In this document: positions 23,675-31,810 of the stretch, in pieces
How positions within the stretch are numbered: position 1 is the stretch's first letter
Layout of the letters: each line of letters opens with the position of its first letter
NCBI GenBank assembly: GCA_026996325.1
Contig: JALWLU010000193.1
Location: 1 to 33,670 of the forward strand
DNA: 33,670 bases
Direction: 5' to 3'
From: Sulfurovum sp.
GTDB lineage: Bacteria; Campylobacterota; Campylobacteria; Campylobacterales; Sulfurovaceae
The notes under the pieces: model-generated
What the model saw: the letters and a program-made list of their open reading frames with translations, nothing else
What the model was told of the DNA's origin: nothing
The model's database searches: none
Position numbers and translations under genes: made by a program

Positions 23675-24941
23675 GATTGGCTCCTCTCTGGTATCGTTTT
23701 GTCTTGTCCCAGTAAGGTTCGGCTTTGCGGAAAACATCTTTCACCGCATCCCAAAAACCGAGACTTACATAGAGCATATAGAACACAAAGTTAAATGCGA
23801 AAAGAGGAATCAGACGCAATGCTTTCGTTCTGCCGTCAATAAAGTTGGCAGCACCGATTTGAAAGAAGGGAGCAAAATTTCCGAATGCTCCCAGCGACAC
23901 AACAAAAATCAAAAAGAAGAGTCCTGCAACGATTTCCACATCTCCGGCCAAAAAGAGGAGAAGCGAACTCAAAATACCGAAGAAGAGCAGTGTCGGCATC
24001 ATATAGATAAAGATCAGAAGCAATCCGTCAAGCTTCTGTTTGAAGTTGAGATAGCGTGATGCAAGCAACGGAACAAGGTAGCGGAACATTACCTGGTTAT
24101 GCCCTCTCGCCCACCGGCGTATCTGCTTTGCCCTGTCCAGCCAATTCTCCGGCATCTCTTCATAACACTCCGCACGGTTGGCATAGGCGACATGCCATCC
24201 GTTCAGATACATTTTATAGGTCAGTTCGGTATCTTCTGCAAGTACCTGAGGATCGAAACCGCCCATTTTCAAAACAGCTTCTTTTCGGTAGGCTCCGACT
24301 GTACCGCCATACTGAGGGATAAGATCGAGGTTGTATCTTGCCTGTTGATCTACCTGGTACCCTCCAGAACGCTCCAGTTCCAGCATCATTGTCAGCATAT
24401 TTGTTGCACAGTTTTCAACCAGGACCCGTCCCATCACTGCACCGACTTCAGGATCCTTGAATCCGATGGCTAGTTCTCTGATAATGCCATCCGGCGGCTG
24501 ATAGTCCGCATCAAATACCACAACAATCTCACCTTCTGCGATCTCCATGGCGTCGTTCAGACTGTGCGCTTTGCCAGGCTTATCCTCCTTGTCCAAACGA
24601 TGAAAAGGCTTGACATGCCTATATGCTGCTGCATATTTTTCAATAATCTCCCCCGTCGCATCTTCGGAGTGGTCATTGACCGGAATGATCTCCAGTCTCT
24701 CCACAGGGTAATCACTTGAGACAAGTCTCTCCAGAATCTGACCGGCAACAAACTCTTCATTCTTCATCGGAATGATAACGGTAACAAACGGTACCTCATT
24801 ATCCATAATATCCTGATAGTATAGTTTCTGTTCACCAAACAGCCGATTGAATGTAAATACAAAATGTCTTATCATATAGAGTGTTACGATGGCAATGAAG
24901 ACCAAAAGGTACGCTTTGAGCAGAAAAATTACCACTTCCAT
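23667..24941 (-). CDS. processive GT2 glycosyltransferase (polysaccharide synthase)
   Basis: A 424-residue inner-membrane synthase of the PgaC/HAS type. It has an N-terminal membrane helix (5-25), a cytoplasmic GT2 domain, and four or more membrane segments from about 305 on. Catalytic motifs are all present: PMKNEE (59-63), VNDHSED (88-94), the UDP-binding DAD (144-146), the base ED (236-237) and QIRRW (273-277), the Q/RxxRW motif that marks processive enzymes. It polymerises UDP-sugars, with UDP-GlcNAc or UDP-ManNAc the likely donors. The ATG lies 13 nt inside the upstream membrane-protein gene. Confidence 0.93.
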   Translation of the reverse strand: MEVVIFLLKAYLLVFIAIVTLYMIRHFVFTFNRLFGEQKLYYQDIMDNEVPFVTVIIPMKNEEFVAGQILERLVSSDYPVERLEIIPVNDHSEDATGEIIEKYAAAYRHVKPFHRLDKEDKPGKAHSLNDAMEIAEGEIVVVFDADYQPPDGIIRELAIGFKDPEVGAVMGRVLVENCATNMLTMMLELERSGGYQVDQQARYNLDLIPQYGGTVGAYRKEAVLKMGGFDPQVLAEDTELTYKMYLNGWHVAYANRAECYEEMPENWLDRAKQIRRWARGHNQVMFRYLVPLLASRYLNFKQKLDGLLLIFIYMMPTLLFFGILSSLLLFLAGDVEIVAGLFFLIFVVSLGAFGNFAPFFQIGAANFIDGRTKALRLIPLFAFNFVFYMLYVSLGFWDAVKDVFRKAEPYWDKTKRYQRGANHA

Positions 24942-25693
24942 AATGTATCCTTCTTTTTCAACAAAAGTGCACTTCTATAGAGGAAATAGCTATAGATGGA
25001 GACAAAGAAAATAAAGTCAAAATAGAGCGTAAAAAACATAATCGGCGCCATGACAATAGAAACCTGAGATGTCAGAAGGACCGCAAGACCATACCGTACA
25101 AGACTATACCCGACATAATAGAACACCATGATGAAAAATGTTGTCAGTTTCATCCAGTATGGTGCGGGAGTCAATGCAATCGCCAGACCGGTAATGATGA
25201 AAGAGAAGAGCATCATGCCTATCAATGCAGTCAGATAGAGTTCGAAATAAGAGACAAACGAATAGGGAAAGTGGTCTCCCCAAAACAGAAAATAGAGCAG
25301 GATCACCATGAACATCAGTAGAAAAAAGTTGATCCACATTGCGATATTGTAGGGTATGACCCGCTGCATCTTTAAAACAAAAAAGAGCACTATCATCCCA
25401 ACCAGTAGAAAAAAGAGTGTTAGAGGCTGACTGTGCGCAAAAGCACTATCCAGAAGCATAACAGGAAATCCTGCAATATCGATTGCGGTGGTTGAAACAT
25501 CCACATGCAGATCCTGAAGTATATTTTTGAAATAGAAAACATATTGATTGAACAGATATGTAATATAAAAATAGACGGTCCCTACCGACAAGAGCACATA
25601 GAAAGCCACCTCCGTCAAAAAATAGGCCTTGCTTATCTTCAGTCGCCGGTAGGATCTGTGAGGAATAATACTCTGTGCTTGACATTTTTGCAT
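24929..25693 (-). CDS. polytopic membrane protein of the polysaccharide locus
   Basis: A 254-residue protein with a basic N-terminal cytoplasmic arm (HRSYRRLKISK) and about six to seven membrane segments; I recognise no family. It is the first gene of the operon and its end overlaps the synthase start, so it probably forms a complex with the synthase, in the position PgaD or other co-polymerase proteins take in other systems. It is larger than PgaD. The ATG at 25693 is preferred over an in-frame GTG two codons earlier because AAGGAG lies 5 nt upstream of the ATG. Confidence 0.8.
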   Translation of the reverse strand: MQKCQAQSIIPHRSYRRLKISKAYFLTEVAFYVLLSVGTVYFYITYLFNQYVFYFKNILQDLHVDVSTTAIDIAGFPVMLLDSAFAHSQPLTLFFLLVGMIVLFFVLKMQRVIPYNIAMWINFFLLMFMVILLYFLFWGDHFPYSFVSYFELYLTALIGMMLFSFIITGLAIALTPAPYWMKLTTFFIMVFYYVGYSLVRYGLAVLLTSQVSIVMAPIMFFTLYFDFIFFVSIYSYFLYRSALLLKKKDTLWKW

Positions 25694-25706
25694 GTTCACT
25701 CCTTCT

Positions 25707-25721
25707 TTACAATTATTGTAA
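25707..25721 (-). promoter_or_regulatory. polysaccharide operon promoter with palindromic operator
   Basis: TTACAAT-T-ATTGTAA is a perfect 15-nt palindrome. Its plus-strand half ATTGTA (25715-25720) is the -10 hexamer TACAAT on the minus strand, 22 nt upstream of the operon's first ATG. A protein bound here would block the promoter. Confidence 0.5.
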
Positions 25722-25758
25722 CATAATTAATCAGTTTTTTTGAAAAAAAATATCTATA

Positions 25759-25837
25759 TGCTTAATAAATAAGCAAGATACTTTCCGTTAAAGTATAACT
25801 ATAAGTTAAGCCAAAATCTTACACTGCACACGTGCAG
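25759..25837 (+). promoter_or_regulatory. CotH gene promoter region with two inverted repeats
   Basis: In the divergent spacer, TGCTTA and TAAGCA flank 5 nt (25759-25775). A -10 like TATAAC lies at 25794-25799. The repeat CTGCAC-AC-GTGCAG (25824-25837) sits directly before the AAAGGA ribosome binding site (25838-25843). The spacer is very AT-rich. These sites may let the operon and the CotH gene be controlled together. Confidence 0.4.
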
Positions 25838-25846
25838 AAAGGATAC

Positions 25847-27538
25847 ATGATGAAATATCTGCTTATTGCTATTGCCTCTCTTTTTATCGCTGGTTGTGGC
25901 GGCGGAGGCGGAAATTCTGAAAACACTGCAACAGAGAGGAAGGAAACGATCCAGATCAAGGTACCTGCCAACCTGCTGAAGGTCGTTTACCTGCCTCACT
26001 TTGAACTCTCCGGAACACTGCAATACTCTATTGAAACAGCTCCGACAGAAGGCGACTTGAAGCTTCTGGATGCCCATACCGGTCTTGCTTCCTATCAAAC
26101 CGCCAACAGCTCCAACACTACAGACCGCTTTCTCTACCGTGTCAAGAGCGGCACCAGAGAAATTCTTGTCACCGTAGACCTTACGATAGAAGCACTCTCT
26201 GTCTTGATAAATGGAACGGAAGAGAATAACTTCAGCTCCAATCTCCCCCTGGTAATCATTGATACGGGAAATGAACCTATCCCGGACGAGCCTAAAATAA
26301 AAGGTGCAATGGCGATTATTGAACCTGACACGACAACACACAGGGCTGATACCACCATGCTTCCCCGGTATTTTGGCTATATTGCTATAGAGATTCGAGG
26401 TAGCTCGTCACAGATCTACCCCAAGAAACAGTACAGTGTCGATACAGAAACCGAAAACGGAGAGGATGATGATGTCTCTCTGCTCGGAATGCCTCCTGAA
26501 CATAAATGGGTCCTGTATGCCCCCTATGCAGACAAATCACTGATGCGGAACTACCTGGCATACCATAAAACCAGGGAAATCAACCAAACACACTATTATG
26601 CGGTACGGTCACACTATGTGGAACTGCTCATACGAGACGGCGAGACATACCGCTATGACGGCGTCTATCTATTGATGGAGAAGATCAAACGTGACAGCAA
26701 TCGGCTCGATATCGCAAAACTGACAGCAGAAGACAATGCGGAACCTGAGGTTACAGGCGGTTATATTTTCAAACAGGATGGAGAACCGGATCCCGATGAG
26801 GAGGCATTTGCAGGAATCACAGGTACACCGTTTATCTATGTCTACCCCAAAAGCAGTAAAATTACAGATGACCAAAAATACTATATTGAGAACTATGTCC
26901 AGACGTTTGAAGGAGCCCTGAACCAAAATGATTTCAATGCAACAGCTTCAAGCAATTATTATGGGAACTATATCAGTGAAGAGGATTTCATTGTCCATTT
27001 CCTCTCACGGGAGTTCTTCATGGATGTCGATACCTGGTTGTTCAGTGAGTACCTCCATAAAGAGAGAGAAGGTACACTGGCTCTGAGTACCGTATGGGAC
27101 TTCAATGCCGGTATGGGGAATAACCATTTCCGTTTTAATGGCAGAACCGACGGATGGGCCTATGACCTGCTCCGTACAGAGTTCCCTGATACTGCACTCA
27201 GAAAATGGGTCGGCAGACTGATGAGCGATCCGACGTTCAGGACACATGTTGCCGACAAATGGGCTTCTCTCAGAAACACCGTATGGTCCGATGCCAACCT
27301 GAGCACATTTATCGATGAGACAAAAACCTTGCTTGATGAAGCCGCAGTGCGCAACTTTGAGCGATGGCCCGGAGTCCTTGGCCAATATGTGTGGCCCAAC
27401 AGGGCTGCCTGCCGGGATGGACAGGGAAATCCAATCTATTGTCCGACATTCGACAGTGCCGTTAACGAGCACCTGAAACAGTGGCTGCTTGACCGTGCCC
27501 ACTGGATCGACCAAAACCTTTCGGGTAATTCCCTCTGA
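25847..27538 (+). CDS. CotH-family kinase, lipoprotein
   Basis: A 563-residue protein with a lipoprotein signal (LFIAGC, lipid Cys17) followed by a glycine run, so it is anchored in an envelope membrane and faces outward. After a beta-rich domain (about 40-150) comes the CotH kinase domain: IEIRGSSSQIYPKKQY (near 183), YAPYADKSLMRN (near 224), GVYLLMEKIKRDSNRLDI, and the metal loop VWDFNAGMGN (Asp418, Asn420 where the family often has Asp). CotH phosphorylates spore-coat proteins in Bacillus; a bacterial-envelope substrate is unknown here. The ATG 25847 is preferred to GTG 25832 because of AAAGGA. Confidence 0.87.
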   Translation: MMKYLLIAIASLFIAGCGGGGGNSENTATERKETIQIKVPANLLKVVYLPHFELSGTLQYSIETAPTEGDLKLLDAHTGLASYQTANSSNTTDRFLYRVKSGTREILVTVDLTIEALSVLINGTEENNFSSNLPLVIIDTGNEPIPDEPKIKGAMAIIEPDTTTHRADTTMLPRYFGYIAIEIRGSSSQIYPKKQYSVDTETENGEDDDVSLLGMPPEHKWVLYAPYADKSLMRNYLAYHKTREINQTHYYAVRSHYVELLIRDGETYRYDGVYLLMEKIKRDSNRLDIAKLTAEDNAEPEVTGGYIFKQDGEPDPDEEAFAGITGTPFIYVYPKSSKITDDQKYYIENYVQTFEGALNQNDFNATASSNYYGNYISEEDFIVHFLSREFFMDVDTWLFSEYLHKEREGTLALSTVWDFNAGMGNNHFRFNGRTDGWAYDLLRTEFPDTALRKWVGRLMSDPTFRTHVADKWASLRNTVWSDANLSTFIDETKTLLDEAAVRNFERWPGVLGQYVWPNRAACRDGQGNPIYCPTFDSAVNEHLKQWLLDRAHWIDQNLSGNSL

Positions 27539-27552
27539 AGCATATGCAACTA

Positions 27553-27561
27553 TGCTATAAT
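27553..27561 (+). promoter_or_regulatory. candidate smpB promoter
   Basis: TGC-TATAAT, a perfect extended -10, lies 21 nt upstream of the smpB GTG and right after the CotH stop. The leader would be about 14 nt. Confidence 0.55.
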
Positions 27562-27581
27562 GCCGAAAAAAAAGGATCGGT

Positions 27582-28043
27582 GTGGCCATCAACATCGTAG
27601 CACAGAACAAAAAAGCCAGACACGACTATGAGATACTCGAGAAGCTCGAAGCGGGTATCGTGCTGCAGGGCAGCGAGGTCAAGGCGCTGCGTGCAAAGCG
27701 CGCCAATCTCAGCGACGCCTACTGCCGCTTTATCCAGGGGGAGCTCTTCTTGATGAACGCGCATATCGCCGAGCTTGAGACCACCAACCGCCACTTCGCA
27801 CGTGACAGCCGTACGCCGCGCAAGCTTCTGCTGCACAAAAAAGAGCTGCTCAAGCTCCACAACAAAGTCCACAAAGAGGGGCTGACCATCGTGCCGCTGA
27901 TGATCTACTTCAACGAACGCAACATCGCAAAGGTCAGCATCGCTGTAGCCAAAGGGAAGAAGCTGCACGACAAACGTGCCGACCTCAAAGCAAAGACGCT
28001 TGACAGGGAAGCCAGAGCGGCGATGAAAAACCGCTCCTACTGA
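27582..28043 (+). CDS. smpB: SsrA-binding protein
   Basis: A 153-residue RNA-binding protein that brings tmRNA to stalled ribosomes for trans-translation. Family motifs are NKKARHDYEILEKLEAGIVLQGSEVKALR and the later LLLHKKEL and GLTIVPLMIYFNERNIAKVSIAVAKGKKLHDKR, with the basic tail AMKNRSY. The start is GTG at 27582 with AAAGGA at good spacing. The tail overlaps the convergent membrane protein gene by 7 nt. The codon use returns to housekeeping type here, unlike the CotH gene before it. Confidence 0.95.
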   Translation: MAINIVAQNKKARHDYEILEKLEAGIVLQGSEVKALRAKRANLSDAYCRFIQGELFLMNAHIAELETTNRHFARDSRTPRKLLLHKKELLKLHNKVHKEGLTIVPLMIYFNERNIAKVSIAVAKGKKLHDKRADLKAKTLDREARAAMKNRSY

Positions 28044-28960
28044 CGCCTGCACCCCTCACGCAGCCTCTTGTAGCGTGATACCCTCTCGCCTCTTCGCTTC
28101 AGACGATACTCCTGCCGTTTCCTCTGTAGTTTCTGGTACCTGCTGGGCTGGTAGCTGCGCAGCGCTTTGAGCTGATAGTAGGCTGAGATGGGCTTGTAGC
28201 CGATGAATCGGTATATCAGCCGCCGTGTCCACCCGACCAGCCACCGGAATCCTCTTCGAAGCGGGATATGCAACACTTTTTCCAACACCCAGTCAAACTG
28301 TCTTGCCACCCATAAAAAGCGGTCGTAGATCCATCGTATACTCGAGGTGAGAAACGGCACTCTCTCCAGCAGTGCCAGCAGCCACGAAAAGAGCACCACT
28401 TCCAGAATGGGCCCAAGCCAGCTTCCCCAGAGATAGTCGGTAAAGAAGTAGAGCACCGCGCTTCCGGTTTTAAGCACGAGGGCGAGCAGAAAACTCCACA
28501 TCTTCGCCAGGAATATCTTGAACGCCAGCATCACCCCCATAAACTTGCTGACATACCCAAGCGATCCCAGAAAGGCAAACGCGGCAATGAGCTTCTTGGT
28601 CAGCGGGAACTTCATGAAGTTCTTTTTGATATGCTCCAGAAGCAGTTTGATATCTTTGGCGATATGGTCAAGAAAGTGCACCTTGAGGTGGTGGGTGAAG
28701 ACCTTCTCTATCAGGTAGCGCTTGCCAAGCCCGGTGGCTGAAAGCAGCGCTATTTTCTTGAGAAAAAGCTTCAGGATGAACTTTCCCTTTACAAGAAAAA
28801 AGGCGGTAAAGAGTGCAACAGAGTAGGACTTTACAAATTCGACACCCTCCTCGACCCAGTGCAACAACAGGTGCCGCACCGGCTCCACCACCACAGAGAG
28901 AAGCAGCAGAGAAAGGAAAATGGCGTTAAATATCCAGAACCACTTCGGATGCTTGCCCAT
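28037..28960 (-). CDS. hypothetical membrane protein with very basic tail
   Basis: A 307-residue protein with an N-terminal membrane helix (about 8-27), further hydrophobic stretches near 45-65, 130-175 and 180-215, and a C-terminal half rich in Arg and aromatic residues. The last 50 residues (YQKLQRKRQEYRLKRRGERV and on) are strongly basic, suggesting contact with RNA, ribosomes or lipid head groups. I recognise no family. The start overlaps the preceding gene's stop (TGATG), and both proteins end in basic tails, so they probably act together. It converges on smpB with a 7-nt overlap. Confidence 0.75.
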   Translation of the reverse strand: MGKHPKWFWIFNAIFLSLLLLSVVVEPVRHLLLHWVEEGVEFVKSYSVALFTAFFLVKGKFILKLFLKKIALLSATGLGKRYLIEKVFTHHLKVHFLDHIAKDIKLLLEHIKKNFMKFPLTKKLIAAFAFLGSLGYVSKFMGVMLAFKIFLAKMWSFLLALVLKTGSAVLYFFTDYLWGSWLGPILEVVLFSWLLALLERVPFLTSSIRWIYDRFLWVARQFDWVLEKVLHIPLRRGFRWLVGWTRRLIYRFIGYKPISAYYQLKALRSYQPSRYQKLQRKRQEYRLKRRGERVSRYKRLREGCRRQ

Positions 28961-29538
28961 CAGCCCCTCTTCAATGTTGCTTTTATCGTCCTGTACAACC
29001 TCTTCAAACGCTGCACAAAGGGTGACTCTTTGGAGAAGTAGCGTATCTTCACCGCTCTGAAAAAGGCTTTTGTCCGCTGCTTCAGCGCCTTCAGACGCTG
29101 CATTGTCTTCCGGTAGATCTCAAGGGCCTTGAGCCAGTCGATGAATGCCATGATCTTCCCATAGAGCCACCGGAACCATCCAAAACGCATCAGCTTGCTC
29201 TCCGTTACACGGAACATCCAGAAGGTAAAGGCGGCGATGGGAATCTTGGAGAGGTAGAGCGCAAGCCCTGTAAGCACATGGCCGCTTACAAACATATATC
29301 CGGCATAGAGCCCGAAGGCCTCCACGAATACCAGCATTACCATAAAGATGACCAGAATCACATACCGGTTGACCGCCTGCAGTTTCGCCTCGATCCTCTG
29401 CAGGATCTTGAGCGAGTGGACATACCTGTAGACAGGATAGGCAACCCCCTCCCATATCACCTCTTCAAAGAGAATGAAGACAATGACCAGCAGCAGCTGC
29501 AGCAGTGTAAGAAGTTTGTGCTTGACGGCAGAGAGCAT
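28960..29538 (-). CDS. hypothetical membrane protein, partner of the next gene
   Basis: A 192-residue protein with about four membrane segments (near 9-27, 60-80, 85-105, 110-125) and a basic helical C-terminus (RKTMQRLKALKQRTKAFFRA). No family recognised. The open frame begins at 29607, but the ATG at 29538 has AAAGG 9 nt upstream and gives a short N-terminus before the first membrane helix. It is translationally coupled to the 307-residue membrane protein. The similar basic tails suggest divergent relatives. Confidence 0.72.
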   Translation of the reverse strand: MLSAVKHKLLTLLQLLLVIVFILFEEVIWEGVAYPVYRYVHSLKILQRIEAKLQAVNRYVILVIFMVMLVFVEAFGLYAGYMFVSGHVLTGLALYLSKIPIAAFTFWMFRVTESKLMRFGWFRWLYGKIMAFIDWLKALEIYRKTMQRLKALKQRTKAFFRAVKIRYFSKESPFVQRLKRLYRTIKATLKRG

Positions 29539-29750
29539 GGGTATGACCTTTGGTGATTTTAAAATGTTATTATAGCGGCAAAGGGTTAAGGGTAGCGCAT
29601 TTTTCATAGCTTAGTTGAAGTGAAGCTTAAAAGTCTATTTGGAACCGAAAGCTTTAGCTTCGGCTGTACGTTGCATCAGAAAAATAATTTTTGGCGGGGC
29701 TATCTCGCAAGGGGATACACTTCGATAAAGCCTCCGATTCCAAAATACCG

Positions 29751-29825
29751 TCATTCCTGCGAAAGCAGGAATCTTTGCGTCGATTAGTTGAAAAGCGTCA
29801 AGATCCCGTATCAAGTACGGGATGA
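29751..29825. repeat. double-hairpin (MITE/REP-like) repeat
   Basis: Hairpin 1 pairs ATTCCTGC (29753-29760) with GCAGGAAT (29765-29772) around GAAA. Hairpin 2 pairs ATCCCGTA (29803-29810) with TACGGGAT (29816-29823). The outside reads GTCATTCC on the left and GGATGAC on the right, so the whole has short terminal inverted repeats. Sequences of this kind (GTCATTCCTGCGAAAGCAGG) are recurrent intergenic repeats in many proteobacterial genomes. Confidence 0.75.
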
Positions 29826-29947
29826 CAAAAGTTAAATAAAAGCGAGTAGCACGCTTATGTACTCTGGGAAAGCAAACATCTCTTTTGATTTTCTGTAGAC
29901 TTGTGGGTTATTGTGAAGGAGCTTACGATTAGTAAGTGACTGAATAA

Positions 29948-29967
29948 TTCCCGCAAAGATGCAGGAA
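29948..29967 (-). terminator. candidate terminator of the rpsP-rplS operon
   Basis: On the minus strand TTCCTGC and GCGGGAA pair (one G-U) around a 6-nt loop, followed by TTATT. It lies 15 nt beyond the rplS stop. The U-tract is short, so confidence is moderate. Confidence 0.5.
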
Positions 29968-29981
29968 AGCAGAAAGAGAGA

Positions 29982-30341
29982 TTACTTTCTGCGGAGTTCT
30001 TTGATACGGGCAGCCTTACCCTTGAGCTCTCTCAGGTAGAAGAGCTTCGCACGTCTTACTCTACCGCGTCTGACTACTTCGATACTCTCGATAGACTCTG
30101 AGTAGAGCGGGAAGATTCTCTCGACACCTACAGAGTTCGCACCGATTTTTCTGACGATGAAGCTTCTGCCTGTACCCTGACCTCTGATCGCGATACAGAG
30201 ACCTTCGAAGTTCTGGACTCTTGTCTTGTCGCCCTCTTTGATTCTTACCGCTACTCTGACAGTGTCGCCGGCTTTGAATTCAGGAACGTTTTTACCTTCC
30301 AACTGCGCTTTTTCAAAGCTTTCAATGTATTTATTTCTCAT
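29982..30341 (-). CDS. rplS: 50S ribosomal protein L19
   Basis: A 119-residue ribosomal protein. It begins with [34 protein letters not shown] and contains the L19 signature [55 protein letters not shown], split by nothing. It lies at the 30S-50S interface. The ATG overlaps the trmD stop by 11 nt and has AAAGG upstream. It is the last gene of the rpsP-khpA-rimM-trmD-rplS operon. Confidence 0.97.
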   Translation of the reverse strand: MRNKYIESFEKAQLEGKNVPEFKAGDTVRVAVRIKEGDKTRVQNFEGLCIAIRGQGTGRSFIVRKIGANSVGVERIFPLYSESIESIEVVRRGRVRRAKLFYLRELKGKAARIKELRRK

Positions 30342-31026
30342 CTGTTATACCTTTTTTGTATAAGTCTGGCCGGAAATACTTCGTTTTGCACAAAGCCAAC
30401 CCTCTTTTTAAGTCCGTGATTTTACTATGATTACCCTTTAAGAACTCTGAAACAACTGCATTTTCTTCATAGACCGTGGGCTTTGTAAATGAAGGCGCCT
30501 CCAGAAGGGGCGCTTCGAAGCTCTCCACCTGCAGCGACTCGCTGTTTCCAAGCACTCCCTCCACGTTGCGGCTGATCGCATCGCACAGTACCATACTCGC
30601 CAGTTCACCGCCGGTAAGGATGTAGTCGCCTATGGAGAATACCTCATCTGCCTGCGCCTCAATGACCCGCTCGTCAATCCCCTCGTAGCGGCCGCTTACC
30701 AGTACGATGTGACGCTTTTTGGCAAGACGCTTCGCATCGTTCTGGGTGAAGCGTTTGGCTACGGGGGTGAGGAAAATAATGTGTGCTTCAGGGGAGGTTG
30801 CCTTGAGGGTATCGAGCGTATCCATCAGCGGCTGGGGTGTCATCAGCATTCCCGCACCGCCGCCGATCATCGGCGCATCGACACGGTTGAACTTGTCTTT
30901 GGTGTATTCACGCGGATTGCGAAAGTCGATGGAGAGCTTCTCCTCCTCTATGGCACGCCCGAGAATACTTGCAGAAAAGTACCCCTCGACAAGCTGGGGG
31001 AAGAGGGTTACGAAGGTAAAGCGCAT
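30331..31026 (-). CDS. trmD: tRNA (guanine-N1)-methyltransferase
   Basis: A 231-residue SPOUT-class enzyme that methylates G37 of tRNAs and so prevents frameshifting. Motifs: [39 protein letters not shown] and [13 protein letters not shown], which form the SAM-binding knot, then [17 protein letters not shown] and LEAPSFTKP. Length is normal for the family. It starts at ATG 31026, 5 nt after rimM, and overlaps rplS at its end. Confidence 0.97.
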   Translation of the reverse strand: MRFTFVTLFPQLVEGYFSASILGRAIEEEKLSIDFRNPREYTKDKFNRVDAPMIGGGAGMLMTPQPLMDTLDTLKATSPEAHIIFLTPVAKRFTQNDAKRLAKKRHIVLVSGRYEGIDERVIEAQADEVFSIGDYILTGGELASMVLCDAISRNVEGVLGNSESLQVESFEAPLLEAPSFTKPTVYEENAVVSEFLKGNHSKITDLKRGLALCKTKYFRPDLYKKGITDEK

Positions 31027-31030
31027 ACGC

Positions 31031-31558
31031 CTAACTCGCCTCTAAGACATCTTTGGCATCTTTGACATCGATGCGCTTTGCTTCGGTGTCTGCATCAAGG
31101 ATGTAGCGGTCGATATAGGGAAGCAGAAACTGTTTTGGCATCCCTGCCTTGACAAGCGCTTCATCCGTATCGATGGCAAGGTAGTCCACGTCAGCCATAC
31201 GCTGTATGTCAGTCACGCACCCAAGCTTCTCATCCCCCTCCATTACATCACAGCCGATGATCTCGAACCAGAAGTGCTGCCCCGCATCCAGTTCGCAGTT
31301 GGCCTTGGTCTGTGCCTCGTCAGCATAGAGCTTAACGTTAGTAAGCTTCTTTGCCTCATCGATGTTCTCGTGACCGACAAAGCGGATGGTACCCCGTTTG
31401 GCATTGACTGCCGCAATTGTCAGCGGTCCGCGTGAACTCTGAAAGGTGCTTCCTTTTTTGAACTGTTCTGGAAAATCGGTATGGAGGTGGAGTTTGAGGT
31501 CGCCGTGAAGACCGACCGTACGCCCTATCTGGGCTATGAAGAATTTCTCTTGTGACAT
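31031..31558 (-). CDS. rimM: ribosome maturation factor RimM
   Basis: A 175-residue 30S maturation factor. The N-terminal domain has FIAQIGRTVGLHGDLKLHL and FKKGSTFQ; the PRC-barrel C-terminal half has FWFEIIGCDV, LGCVTDIQ and LLPYIDRYILDAD. The frame runs 28 codons further upstream over khpA, but ATG 31558 gives the standard N-terminus. It lies between the KH-domain gene and trmD in the usual order. Confidence 0.95.
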   Translation of the reverse strand: MSQEKFFIAQIGRTVGLHGDLKLHLHTDFPEQFKKGSTFQSSRGPLTIAAVNAKRGTIRFVGHENIDEAKKLTNVKLYADEAQTKANCELDAGQHFWFEIIGCDVMEGDEKLGCVTDIQRMADVDYLAIDTDEALVKAGMPKQFLLPYIDRYILDADTEAKRIDVKDAKDVLEAS

Positions 31559-31562
31559 TGTG

Positions 31563-31805
31563 TCAGCTGACCGCTTTGACATTGACGCGGTAGTTCTTGC
31601 CACCCTTGGCCTTGCAACCGGAGATGACGGTTTTGATCGCATTGATCATTTTGCCCTCTTTTCCGATGAGTTTTCCCATATCTTCACTGTTCGCGAAGAT
31701 CGTAATCTCATCGAATCCCTCATCCATCTGGGCGATCTCTACCGAGATATCGTCAGGATGGTTCACCAGCAGTGTGGCGTAGGCATAGAGGAACTCTTTG
31801 ACCAT
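31563..31805 (-). CDS. khpA: KH-domain RNA-binding protein
   Basis: An 80-residue single-KH protein. The GKEG-type loop reads MGKLIGKEGKMINAIKTVI, preceded by ITIFANSED and followed by KNYRVNVKAVS. In other bacteria this gene (KhpA) lies between rpsP and rimM and binds RNA, affecting cell division and translation; here the position is the same. It starts 5 nt after rpsP and ends 4 nt before rimM. Confidence 0.93.
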   Translation of the reverse strand: MVKEFLYAYATLLVNHPDDISVEIAQMDEGFDEITIFANSEDMGKLIGKEGKMINAIKTVISGCKAKGGKNYRVNVKAVS

Positions 31806-31810
31806 GTGGC

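Larger units (their letters stand above)
29539..29981. other. 443-nt intergenic region without a gene
   Basis: No credible coding frame was found. It holds a double-hairpin repeat (29751-29825), a CCGAAAGC...GCTTCGG hairpin near 29645 and the likely rplS terminator (29948-29967). Nothing else could be assigned. Confidence 0.6.

Noticed and set aside
29539-29981. A small RNA in the gap before rplS
   Set aside because: Only repeat hairpins and a terminator were seen; no promoter-hairpin-terminator unit could be supported.
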